This document shows, in pieces, positions 53,596-62,352 of a stretch of 64,000 nt of DNA; the first letter of the stretch is position 1; every line of letters starts with the position of its first letter. The notes beneath the pieces are model-generated. The model saw only the letters and a program-made list of their open reading frames with translations. It was not told the origin of the DNA and did no database searches. Source of the stretch: an uncultured Oligoflexia bacterium (GTDB lineage Bacteria; Bdellovibrionota; Bacteriovoracia; Bacteriovoracales; Bacteriovoracaceae); the NCBI GenBank assembly GCA_913058265.1, contig CAJXPQ010000007.1:1-64000 (forward strand). The letters run 5' to 3'. The translations under genes and the position numbers were made by a program.

Positions 53596-54933
53596 TTAAA
53601 CCCCTGCTACGCTTATTTTTTCAAATCTTAGGTCAGGTGTAAAGAAACCTTTATCGGTTGTGGCCTGGGTCGTATCACCAATCATTGAAAGATCCATTAA
53701 CATCTTGTGAAAGTTACCAGACACTGTAACACCCTTAACTGGTTGAACAGGCTCTCCATCTCGACATAAATAACCAGAAGCCGCGAAAGAAAACTCTCCC
53801 GAAATAGCACTGGAGCCTGAGTGAAGTCCTTGCATATAATGAACTTCAAAGTATTCGCCCGACTTCATATCTGAATCAGAGACACTTCCCGTTGATATAA
53901 CTTTAGTTGTGCCACTCACCCCAAGAGCTGACTTCGCCCCCCTGGCGGCTGACCCGGTAGTCTTAGTTTTAAAAAATGAAGCGGTCACTGAGTTATGATA
54001 AAAAGAGTTAAGAACTCCATTTTCGATTAAAGTGATTTCTTGATGTGGATTACCTTCAGAATCAAAATGAGATTTAAAGAAAGAATCTTTATAAGTTGGA
54101 ATATCTTTAATCGTTAGTTTTTCATTCGCAATTTTCTTCCTAATACTATCAGCAAAAGGATTTGTCTTCTCCATTGCTCCTTTCCCAGAATAAATATTTC
54201 CAAAACAACCTAGGAACTCTGATAAGGCGTCAGTTGTGAACATAATATCGTAATTCCCAGTAGAAAGAGGCTTAGCTTTAAGCCACTCACTAGCATGATG
54301 CAAACTCTCTTGAACACACGATTCAATACTTAGATCACTTATTTTACGGCCCATAACTCCGTGGTAATGCATACTACTCTCACTTCCTTCTTGAAGTAAG
54401 GCGGATGTATAACAAGACATATAGTACTCACTATCAAATCCAAAGACTCCATTAGAGCTTAAGTAATATGAACTCGACTCTGACTCTGATAATCCGTTAT
54501 AGGGTACAGCTTGAACTCTTGAGTCCCGACTCTTAACTTCACTTTCCAACTTCAAACAGAAATCTATTTTCTGTTGTGTGGTCGAAGTATCTTTTTTAAA
54601 TTCTGTTGGAAAAATATGTTCACCGCTATCGACATTAATTTTTTCATGAAGATTCTCTTCTGAGTTTATAGCATTTTCAACTGCTGCTTTAGCTGCAAAC
54701 TCAAGTGATTCGTCATCAAGACTTTCAGAGTAAGCCAACCCCACCTTCGAATTCTTAATCGCCCTCACTCCAATGACCTGTGCACCGGAAACTTTATATT
54801 TATCAATATCTGCATTTTGAGCATTTATAGAAAAACTTTCGCCCTTTGAAAGAATAACATCACAACCATCTGCTCCCGCCTTATTAGTAAAGTCCACAAG
54901 CTTTTCAAGACTCTCTTTAAGTTCAGTTCTCAT
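53596..54933 (-). CDS. pmbA: TldE/PmbA metalloprotease subunit
   Basis: 445 residues. TldD/PmbA-family, the partner without the metal motif (no HExxxH). Marks: GADGCDVILSKGESFSINAQ near the N-terminus, SKVGLAYSESLDDESLEFAA, and the late GSAARGAKSALGVSGTTKVI, SGEFSFAASGYLCRDGEPVQ and PVKGVTVSGN block. Works as a heterodimer with TldD to trim unfolded peptides (for example microcin B17 maturation or antitoxin CcdA in E. coli). Its start overlaps the TldD stop by 1 nt. Confidence 0.93.
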   Translation of the reverse strand: MRTELKESLEKLVDFTNKAGADGCDVILSKGESFSINAQNADIDKYKVSGAQVIGVRAIKNSKVGLAYSESLDDESLEFAAKAAVENAINSEENLHEKINVDSGEHIFPTEFKKDTSTTQQKIDFCLKLESEVKSRDSRVQAVPYNGLSESESSSYYLSSNGVFGFDSEYYMSCYTSALLQEGSESSMHYHGVMGRKISDLSIESCVQESLHHASEWLKAKPLSTGNYDIMFTTDALSEFLGCFGNIYSGKGAMEKTNPFADSIRKKIANEKLTIKDIPTYKDSFFKSHFDSEGNPHQEITLIENGVLNSFYHNSVTASFFKTKTTGSAARGAKSALGVSGTTKVISTGSVSDSDMKSGEYFEVHYMQGLHSGSSAISGEFSFAASGYLCRDGEPVQPVKGVTVSGNFHKMLMDLSMIGDTTQATTDKGFFTPDLRFEKISVAGV

Positions 54934-56312
54934 TACGCTTTACCTCCAACTAGAATTTCATCAACTTTAATTGCTGGTTGTCCAACAGTAACAGGTACTC
55001 CGCCACTGACTGATCCACAGATGCCGGCAGCATATTCAAGATTGTTTCCTACCATACTAATATTTTTCATAATTTCTTCACCCTTTCCAATTAACGTGGC
55101 ACCTTTAACTGCCTCCGCCAACTTTCCATTCTTAACGATATAGCCTTCTTGAACTGAGAAATTAAATTCACCTGTCCCTGGATTAACAGATCCTCCCCCC
55201 ATCGACTTAGCATAAAGACCGTCTCCCATCGAAGACAATAATTCTTCCAAGGAATGAGAACCTGCCTCAATAAAGGTATTTCTCATTCGAGATGCAGGTG
55301 CATATTTATAGGACTCACGTCTTGCAGAACCTGTTCTTTGATGACCTGTTTTAATCTCACCCATTCTATCTGAAAGAAAGTTTTCTAACTTACCATTCTT
55401 TATCAGTTGCGTTCTTTGAGTTTCCATTCCTTCATCATCAACATTTATACTGCCCCAAAGATTGTCTATAGTCCCATCATCGACAGCACTAAGAGACTCA
55501 TGAGCAATCATTTCCCCCTTCTTATCCCAAAATACACTTGCTTTTTTTTCTACAGATGTCGTTTCAAGCGTGTGCCCACAAGCTTCATGAAAAATAACCC
55601 CTCCAAATCCATTATCGATGATAACAGGCATCTTTCCTGCCGGACAAGGTTTTGCTTTCAGAATATTAACCGCCTGAGCTGCTGTATAATCAGCAATCCA
55701 CTCAAAGTCTAAACCATTAAAAAATTCGTAACCACCACGGGCCCCAGGATTCCACATACCCGTTGCTTGATCACTACCGTCCTTAGCAATAGCAGTACTT
55801 GAAATTCTACAGTATGGTCTTAAATCCTCCATATATAGTCCCTCGCTATCAAAGATCTCAACTTGTTGTTCTCTAAAAGAAAGACCGATATTCACTTGTG
55901 AAATGATTTCACTTTTCGATCTTGTCATTTGATCCAGGGAATGAAGTTTTTGTATTTTTTCTTCTAAGCTCATGTCTCTATTGGGAATTGAAGCTATCAC
56001 TTTTTTTGATTTACTTTTATATACAAAAGCGGCAACTTGCCTTCCTTCTCTTTTATATTGTTCAGCCAATTTTTTTGTTAAGCCCAACAAGTCATCCTTC
56101 ATACCGGAATTAGTGTACCCATAGAGAGCTCTCTCTCCGTAGATCAATCTAATCCCAATTCCAAAGTCAATTCCTGACTTCACATCCTTAACTTTCGATG
56201 AGTTCATAGAAAGAGTTTCTATCTTACTTTTCTCAACGAAAATATCACAGAAATCTGCTCCCAAACTTAACGCTTCAAATATTATGTCATTAGCAATGTC
56301 TTTATCTAGCAC
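54933..56312 (-). CDS. tldD: TldD metalloprotease subunit
   Basis: 459 residues. The HExxxH zinc motif is in GGVIFHEACGHTLETTSVEK, and the conserved SDRMGEIKTGHQRTGSARRE and SVNPGTGEFNFSVQEGYIVK blocks confirm TldD. N-terminal GADFCDIFVEKSKIETLSMN and YTNSGMKDDLLGL. Cytoplasmic peptidase with TldE (next gene). The operon tldD-tldE-53069 is tight. No modified-peptide precursor gene was found next to it. Confidence 0.95.
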   Translation of the reverse strand: MLDKDIANDIIFEALSLGADFCDIFVEKSKIETLSMNSSKVKDVKSGIDFGIGIRLIYGERALYGYTNSGMKDDLLGLTKKLAEQYKREGRQVAAFVYKSKSKKVIASIPNRDMSLEEKIQKLHSLDQMTRSKSEIISQVNIGLSFREQQVEIFDSEGLYMEDLRPYCRISSTAIAKDGSDQATGMWNPGARGGYEFFNGLDFEWIADYTAAQAVNILKAKPCPAGKMPVIIDNGFGGVIFHEACGHTLETTSVEKKASVFWDKKGEMIAHESLSAVDDGTIDNLWGSINVDDEGMETQRTQLIKNGKLENFLSDRMGEIKTGHQRTGSARRESYKYAPASRMRNTFIEAGSHSLEELLSSMGDGLYAKSMGGGSVNPGTGEFNFSVQEGYIVKNGKLAEAVKGATLIGKGEEIMKNISMVGNNLEYAAGICGSVSGGVPVTVGQPAIKVDEILVGGKA

Positions 56313-56419
56313 GTTGCCTCCTTATGCTGTTTTTTAATGATTATCAAAAAATATTGATATATTATTATAACTTATATAGAACCTAAAACACGACTTACTG
56401 CTTTATTAATTGGATTGAT

Positions 56420-57013
56420 ATGAAATATAAAAAAATTGGAGTCATGTGTGGCTCAAGCGATGTTTGCGATAAAAAATTTCTAGAGATGGCCTACCAAGTT
56501 GGTCAAGAGCTTGGTAATAACCAGCATGAAGTCATCTATGGTGGTGGTGCAAAAGGACTGATGCGAGAAGTCGCCGACGGTGCTTTAAGTACAGGAGCAA
56601 TGGTTAATGGTTATATTCCAAAGTTTATGATTGCTGTTGAGTGGCACCACAAGTCCCTTACAAACCTCCATATAACTACTGATATGAGCGAAAGAAAATA
56701 TCGTATGATGAGTGAATCTGATGCGACCTTATTCCTCCCAGGGGGATGTGGAACTATGGAAGAGTTTTTCGAATGGCTATCCTCAAAAAGACTTGGAGGA
56801 TATCTCGGACCTCTCATTATTTTTAACTTCGAGGGATATTACGACCCTTTACTTGAGCTATTAGATCGGATGGAGTTTGAAAAGTTTCATAACCCCATAC
56901 ATAAAAAAATGTACTCTGTTTGTCGTTCTGTCCAAGAACTCTCTCAGGTACTAGATGATGCCCATGAATGGAGCTCAGATGCAATAGATCATGCTGCAGC
57001 AAAAAAATCATAG
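56420..57013 (+). CDS. LOG-family nucleotide 5'-monophosphate phosphoribohydrolase
   Basis: 197 residues. N-terminal KKIGVMCGSSDVCDKKFLEM, YGGGAKGLMREVADGALSTG, and the signature LPGGCGTMEEFFEWLSSKRL (PGGxGTxxE) of the LOG family, which cleaves the N-glycosidic bond of nucleoside monophosphates, including cytokinin ribotides. Met-Ser-Glu-Arg-Lys (MSERKYRMM) is the usual active-site Arg-Lys. Cytoplasmic. The real substrate in bacteria is often not cytokinin. Divergent from tldD. Confidence 0.92.
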   Translation: MKYKKIGVMCGSSDVCDKKFLEMAYQVGQELGNNQHEVIYGGGAKGLMREVADGALSTGAMVNGYIPKFMIAVEWHHKSLTNLHITTDMSERKYRMMSESDATLFLPGGCGTMEEFFEWLSSKRLGGYLGPLIIFNFEGYYDPLLELLDRMEFEKFHNPIHKKMYSVCRSVQELSQVLDDAHEWSSDAIDHAAAKKS

Positions 57014-57054
57014 AATTCTAATTATACTGAGTACTTATGCCGATATGATAGTTG

Positions 57055-58347
57055 ATGCTAATACAAAGACTGATTAACTATTTAATAGCGACAATTATAG
57101 GTTTGGCGATCCCTATCTTTTTTGCATATTTGGGTATGTGGGAACTGGAGATTGATACAAATCTGAACAATCTTGTTGATATGGTGAAGTCTCAAAATGT
57201 TTATTTGTTTAGTGCTTTCTGTTTTCCTATTATATTCATGATTACTATTGAACTTATTTCAAAGAATCAACAAAAAAACGAACTCATTCAAAAGGATTTT
57301 GATTATCTAAAAGTAATCTTAAATGCGACACCAGACGCTATAGTCTTCTTAGACCAGGACAAGAAAGTCACATTTCAAAATAACCAATTTAAATCTTTGT
57401 TTCACAATTTTGAAAGTGTTTACAACGACTCAGATCTTGCATCCTATGTAGATAATATGGATTTCATTCAAAAAGAAGTTTTGATCCACTCCAAGGTCAA
57501 TGATGGACACCCTTTCCTTATGAATTTTAAAGCGACAACATATCAAGACAAAAAGAATTATTTTCTGAGTTTTAAAGATTTGAAAAATTTAAAAGATAAA
57601 GAAAAAATCATTGAAGATCAAGAGTACCAAATGATTGAGAGAAACAAACTTGCCTCTATGGGTGAGATGGCCGCAGGTATCGCTCATGAAATAAATAACC
57701 CTCTAACAGTTATTCATTCAAACAACTCTCTAATTAGAAGAATGGTTGAAAAAGATATTATTGACCCCGTTAAATTTGAGAAAATTACCCTTAAGACACG
57801 GGAGCAGGTTGAGAGAATTACTAAAATAATTAGATCATTACGAAACCTTTCTCGTGGACTTGCCAATGAAGACCTAGAACACTTTTCAATTGATCAGGTC
57901 CTAGACGAATCCATATCTCTAGCAAAAATCAGAGACACAGGTAGAAATGTTGAATTTCACTTTGAATCACATAATGTATATGTTTTCGGAAATAGAGGAC
58001 AAATCGTTCAAGTCATTTTAAATCTTTTGAACAATTCGATTGATTCTATTGATAAAGCTGAAAACCCCTGGGTTAAGCTTGAGCTTAAACAGGAGCAAGG
58101 CTTTGTAGAACTTTATGTGATTGATTCCGGTAATGGCATTCCCGCAGAAATCATCGATAAGATTTTTGTTCCCATGTACACTACTAAGGGTGTTGGTAAG
58201 GGAACCGGTCTAGGTCTCTCTCTATCTCGATCTTTTATGGAGCAAAATGGTGGCAGCATTGAATATGATTCATCAAAGAGTAATACTTGCTTTAAAGTTA
58301 GAATGAAGTCAGGCCATAAGACTGACGATAAAGAGAATGTCGCTTAA
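57055..58347 (+). CDS. Membrane-bound sensor histidine kinase
   Basis: 430 residues from the ATG at 57055 (a TTG lies one codon before). Two membrane segments (about 8-28 and 49-68) enclosing a short loop; then a PAS domain (about 78-180, ATPDAIVFLDQDKKVTFQNN), HisKA with His211 in GEMAAGIAHEINNPLTVI, and HATPase with NRGQIVQVILNLLNNSIDSI, DSGNGIPAE and GKGTGLGLSL. No receiver domain and no response regulator gene adjacent, so its partner is elsewhere. It is 41 nt after the LOG gene in the same direction. Confidence 0.92.
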   Translation: MLIQRLINYLIATIIGLAIPIFFAYLGMWELEIDTNLNNLVDMVKSQNVYLFSAFCFPIIFMITIELISKNQQKNELIQKDFDYLKVILNATPDAIVFLDQDKKVTFQNNQFKSLFHNFESVYNDSDLASYVDNMDFIQKEVLIHSKVNDGHPFLMNFKATTYQDKKNYFLSFKDLKNLKDKEKIIEDQEYQMIERNKLASMGEMAAGIAHEINNPLTVIHSNNSLIRRMVEKDIIDPVKFEKITLKTREQVERITKIIRSLRNLSRGLANEDLEHFSIDQVLDESISLAKIRDTGRNVEFHFESHNVYVFGNRGQIVQVILNLLNNSIDSIDKAENPWVKLELKQEQGFVELYVIDSGNGIPAEIIDKIFVPMYTTKGVGKGTGLGLSLSRSFMEQNGGSIEYDSSKSNTCFKVRMKSGHKTDDKENVA

Positions 58348-58518
58348 ACAATATTTCAAGTACTTACCGCCCATTAAATTCACCTAATATTGACCAAAGT
58401 TTGAACTGTAAATAAAATAGCCACTTTATATCCCCTCAACCCACTGTTTTTACGAGAGTTCGTTTGGCATCTGACTTGTATATATATAGGTGAGAGAAAC
58501 AATGACTGGGGAGTTATT

Positions 58519-58875
58519 ATGAGAGCATTTAAATTATTAATTTTGAGTTCATTAGTATTACTACAAGTGACAGCTTTGGCAGCAATTAAGCCAATTAGTT
58601 GTAAAACAAATTTTGGAGAGCGATCCTTTACAATTGAAGGAAGCACAGTAGCATTTCACAAAGACAAAGATGGTAGAAGTATTTCATCAGTTATGAATAG
58701 TAAGACTTTGGCATCTTATACTGGTTTTAAAAAGACAATATATAAAGATGGCTCAAGGCATCTTATTAATATCAAAGATACAGCAAACTTTAATTCAGAT
58801 AATGACTTCTTGGCGATTACAACGTCAAAAGGTCATAAGATGACTTTTCCTATAAACTGCCAAGCCGCACTATAG
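58519..58875 (+). CDS. Small secreted hypothetical protein
   Basis: 118 residues. Signal peptide MRAFKLLILSSLVLLQVTAL-AAI. Two Cys (ISCKTNF, INCQAAL) at the ends of the mature protein could form one disulfide. GGGGAG precedes the ATG. Followed by its own terminator, so it is a monocistronic, probably highly expressed gene. Family not recognised. Confidence 0.65.
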   Translation: MRAFKLLILSSLVLLQVTALAAIKPISCKTNFGERSFTIEGSTVAFHKDKDGRSISSVMNSKTLASYTGFKKTIYKDGSRHLINIKDTANFNSDNDFLAITTSKGHKMTFPINCQAAL

Positions 58876-58901
58876 GAAGAATCATATTTGCCCCTAATTA
58901 C

Positions 58902-58935
58902 TGAGACCTGGATCCCCACTGGTCTCATTTTTTTT
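58902..58935 (+). terminator. Intrinsic terminator after the small secreted protein
   Basis: TGAGACC (58902-58908) pairs with GGTCTCA (58921-58927), loop of 12 nt, then eight T. Confidence 0.85.
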
Positions 58936-59018
58936 ATTCCACTCCTTTTAGGTTTTAAATCACAGTAATTTTTGTTATGTTTTTTGGTACTTATCATAAG
59001 CACTAAGGAATGACTCGA

Positions 59019-61421
59019 ATGGAATATAACTTTTCAAAAATTGAAGCTGACTGGCAAAAATACTGGGATGCAAATAAAACTTTTCAAACAAAAGTCGATA
59101 AAAATAAACCAAAATATTATGTTCTTGATATGTTTCCCTACCCATCAGGTGCAGGGCTTCATGTAGGACACCCTGAAGGCTATACAGCAACTGATATTAT
59201 GGCCCGTTATAAGAGAGCTAAAGGCTTTAACGTGCTTCACCCCATGGGCTTTGACTCTTTTGGCTTACCTGCTGAAAACTATGCCATTAAAACGGGAACA
59301 CATCCTCAAATTACAACTGATAAGAACATTGAAACATTCACGAAGCAATTAAAGATGCTTGGATTCTCATATGATTGGGACCGTAAAGTCATTACTTCTA
59401 ACGTTGATTACTTCAAGTGGACTCAATGGATTTTTGTTCAACTTTATAACAAAGGCTTAGCATACGAAGATGAAATGAGTGTGAACTGGTGTCCTGAGCT
59501 TAAAACAGTTCTAGCAAATGAAGAAGTGGTAAACGGAAAATCTGAAATTGGTGGTCATCCCGTAATTCAGAAGCCTATGAAACAATGGATGCTTAAAATT
59601 ACTGAATACGCAGATAGACTACTTGAAGACCTAGATGATCTTGATTGGCCCAACTCAGTAAAAGAAATGCAAAGAAATTGGATTGGAAGATCTGAAGGTG
59701 CAGAAGTTAGTTTTAAAGTTGAAGGTTTTGATCAAAACATTGATGTTTTTACAACTCGTCCAGACACTCTCTATGGTGCGACATATATGGTTCTTGCTCC
59801 TGACCATGGTTTAGTTACTAAGATTACTTCAAGTGAAAAGCTGGAAGAAGTTAAGTCTTATGCAGATATTACTGCAAGAAAATCAGATTTAGAAAGAACT
59901 GAGTTAAATAAAGATAAAACAGGTGTAGACACAGGAGCCTTTGCCATTAATCCGGTTAACGGTGAGAGAGTGCCTGTTTGGATTTCTGACTATGTTCTCT
60001 CAACTTATGGAACAGGTGCCATTATGGCGGTTCCAGCACATGACCGAAGAGATTATGAATTTGCAAAAGAATTTGGTTTAGATATCGTACAAGTTCTTGA
60101 TGGTGGTGAGATTTCGGAAGCTGCTCATGAAGGTGAAGGTACGCTCATTAATTCAGACTTCTTGAATGGAATGAGTAAAGCTGATGCCATAACTAAAATG
60201 CTTACTCACCTTGAAGAAAAAAACATTGGAACAAAGAAGGTAAATTATAAGCTTCGTGACTGGCTATTCTCTCGTCAAAGGTACTGGGGTGAACCATTTC
60301 CACTTCTTAAGGATGCTGAGACAGGACAAGTTGTTAGATGTCTTGAGCCCGATGAGTTACCAGTTGAATTACCAGTGGTTGAAAAGTATGAACCTTCTGG
60401 TACAGGGGAATCACCTCTAGCTACTATTGATGAGTGGTTATACTTCGATGATCCAGTAAGTGGAAAGAAAGTAAGACGAGAAACAAATACAATGCCACAG
60501 TGGGCTGGCTCTTGCTGGTACTACTTAAGATATATAGACCCTAAAAATACAGAGAAACCCTGGGATGAAGACCTTGAGAAATACTGGATGCCAGTTGACT
60601 TATATATAGGTGGTATGGAGCACGCAGTAATGCACCTTCTCTACGCTCGCTTTTGGCACAAGGTTCTATTTGACCTTGGTCTCGTCTCAACAAATGAGCC
60701 GTTTAAAAAATTAGTTAATCAAGGAATGATTCTTGGTGATGACGGCGAAAAAATGAGTAAGTCCCGTGGAAATGTCATAAATCCGGATGATATTGTCACT
60801 GAATACGGCGCAGATACTTTAAGAGTTTATGAAATGTTCATGGGTCCACTTGAAAAAACCAAGCCTTGGTCTATGAATGGAGTTAAGGGTGTATATGGCT
60901 TCTTATCAAAAGCTTTTAAAGTTTTTGCTGATACTAGTCTATATGGAGCTGACTCAGATGAAACCTTAAAGCAACTACACAAAACAATTAAGAAGGTTAC
61001 ATCCGATATTGAGGAAATGAAATTTAATACAGCTGTATCCCAAATGATGATTTTTACAAACCATTGTACGAAAGAAAAAAAATTCTCTAAAGAAACAGCT
61101 GCTACGTTTGCACAAATCCTAGCTCCATATGCGCCTCACGCAGCTGAAGAGATTTGGAAACTAACAGGACATGAATCAACGTTAACCTATGAGTCGTGGC
61201 CAGAGTTTAATGCATCACTTGCAAAAGATGACCTCATAACTATGGCCATTCAAGTCATGGGTAAAACTAGAGCAACAATAGATGTTCCTACAGATATCTC
61301 AAAAGAAGACTTTTTAAGGATGGCAAAAGAGAATGAAAATATCGCAAAGCATCTTGAAGGGAAGACTATAGTTAAAGAAATCTATGTCCCTGGAAAGATT
61401 TGTAATTTTGTTGCTAAATAA
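59019..61421 (+). CDS. leuS: Leucyl-tRNA synthetase
   Basis: 800 residues from the ATG at 59019; AAGGA lies 10 nt upstream of it but touches an in-frame ATG at 59010, so the second is preferred. Class I catalytic motifs: [20 protein letters not shown] (HIGH-type HVGH), the CP1 editing domain ([53 protein letters not shown]), [17 protein letters not shown], and KMSKS in [20 protein letters not shown]-terminal anticodon-binding domain ends [13 protein letters not shown]. Charges tRNA-Leu; essential. Complete and clean. Confidence 0.98.
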   Translation: MEYNFSKIEADWQKYWDANKTFQTKVDKNKPKYYVLDMFPYPSGAGLHVGHPEGYTATDIMARYKRAKGFNVLHPMGFDSFGLPAENYAIKTGTHPQITTDKNIETFTKQLKMLGFSYDWDRKVITSNVDYFKWTQWIFVQLYNKGLAYEDEMSVNWCPELKTVLANEEVVNGKSEIGGHPVIQKPMKQWMLKITEYADRLLEDLDDLDWPNSVKEMQRNWIGRSEGAEVSFKVEGFDQNIDVFTTRPDTLYGATYMVLAPDHGLVTKITSSEKLEEVKSYADITARKSDLERTELNKDKTGVDTGAFAINPVNGERVPVWISDYVLSTYGTGAIMAVPAHDRRDYEFAKEFGLDIVQVLDGGEISEAAHEGEGTLINSDFLNGMSKADAITKMLTHLEEKNIGTKKVNYKLRDWLFSRQRYWGEPFPLLKDAETGQVVRCLEPDELPVELPVVEKYEPSGTGESPLATIDEWLYFDDPVSGKKVRRETNTMPQWAGSCWYYLRYIDPKNTEKPWDEDLEKYWMPVDLYIGGMEHAVMHLLYARFWHKVLFDLGLVSTNEPFKKLVNQGMILGDDGEKMSKSRGNVINPDDIVTEYGADTLRVYEMFMGPLEKTKPWSMNGVKGVYGFLSKAFKVFADTSLYGADSDETLKQLHKTIKKVTSDIEEMKFNTAVSQMMIFTNHCTKEKKFSKETAATFAQILAPYAPHAAEEIWKLTGHESTLTYESWPEFNASLAKDDLITMAIQVMGKTRATIDVPTDISKEDFLRMAKENENIAKHLEGKTIVKEIYVPGKICNFVAK

Positions 61422-61451
61422 ACCTTAAATTAATTCATGAATTCAATTAGT

Positions 61452-61482
61452 TGCACCTTTCTATACCGAGGTGCATCTTTTC
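61452..61482 (+). terminator. Intrinsic terminator after leuS
   Basis: TGCACCT (61452-61458) pairs with AGGTGCA (61469-61475), then TCTTTT. Confidence 0.75.
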
Positions 61483-61538
61483 AAGCCACGAAGTATCCGT
61501 GTAGAAAGGTCCATCTTTAAATGTAGGGAGAAAAGCTA

Positions 61539-62195
61539 ATGAAAAACATTATTTTATGTGCAGTTTTAATGCTTGCTGTTGGTGCAGCTGAAGCAAGAAC
61601 AACAAAAACAACAAAAACTTCAACTAACAAATCAAAGTTTGATGTTCGTGTTCCAGTAAAAAAGTGGATCAGAAAAATGAATAATGGCTTTAGAGTTGGT
61701 ATTGGCCAAGGAACTCTTGGAACAAATATTAGAGCAAGAAAAAATGGTATCGATGAAAGTACTAATGGTACGAGAAGTACAAAAATGCAGTTACAAGCTG
61801 GATGGGAAAAAATCGAAACGAATGAAATTGGTTACTCGGCTTTTTTTACTTACCAAGATATTGCAGAAGCACTTCAAACTGAAGGGTCTAATGATAAAGA
61901 AGATGTTAGATCTATGCGTTGGTCTGGAAATGCTACTTACGGAATAACTGATCAAGTTTATACTTACGGTGGTCTTAACTTAAATAAATTCTATGGCTCA
62001 GAAGAGATTGAAGCAAACTTTGAAAGAGGAATCGGATATCAAGCTGGACTTGGATTTATGCTTCACAAAAAAGCAAATCTTGAAATAGAATACTTATCAC
62101 TTGTAAGTGAAGGCAGAACAAATGGAATTAATGTTGATATTGCAGCTAAAGGCGTAATGTTAAAATTAAATACTCCGATATCATTTGATATCTAA
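61539..62195 (+). CDS. Outer-membrane beta-barrel protein
   Basis: 218 residues. Signal peptide MKNIILCAVLMLAVGAAEAR. Low-complexity Thr/Lys-rich start (TTKTTKTSTNKSK), then strand-turn segments RVGIGQGTLGTNIRARKN, MQLQAGWEKIETNEIGYSAF, MRWSGNATYGITDQVYTYGG, IGYQAGLGFMLHKKANLEIE. C-terminus VMLKLNTPISFDI. AGGGAG precedes the ATG. Flanked by terminators on both sides, so it is a single-gene unit. Function unknown. Confidence 0.75.
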   Translation: MKNIILCAVLMLAVGAAEARTTKTTKTSTNKSKFDVRVPVKKWIRKMNNGFRVGIGQGTLGTNIRARKNGIDESTNGTRSTKMQLQAGWEKIETNEIGYSAFFTYQDIAEALQTEGSNDKEDVRSMRWSGNATYGITDQVYTYGGLNLNKFYGSEEIEANFERGIGYQAGLGFMLHKKANLEIEYLSLVSEGRTNGINVDIAAKGVMLKLNTPISFDI

Positions 62196-62222
62196 TCTAA
62201 ACACTAAAAGAACCAAATACAA

Positions 62223-62246
62223 AGGGAGCGAATGCTCCCTTTTTTA
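62223..62246 (+). terminator. Intrinsic terminator after the outer-membrane protein
   Basis: AGGGAGC (62223-62229) pairs with GCTCCCT (62234-62240), loop GAAT, then six T. Confidence 0.85.
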
Positions 62247-62352
62247 ATACCCTCGACTCGAATTAAAGTAACACCAACAATTTTTTTAAGTAAATTTACA
62301 GCGGACTTCTCTAAAAGTTTTATATATAATGATTACCTATCTGGAGGATTTT

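Noticed and set aside
54933-56312. RiPP (microcin-like) cluster around TldD/TldE
   Set aside because: No cyclodehydratase, YcaO, or precursor peptide gene is nearby; TldD/E are common housekeeping proteins.
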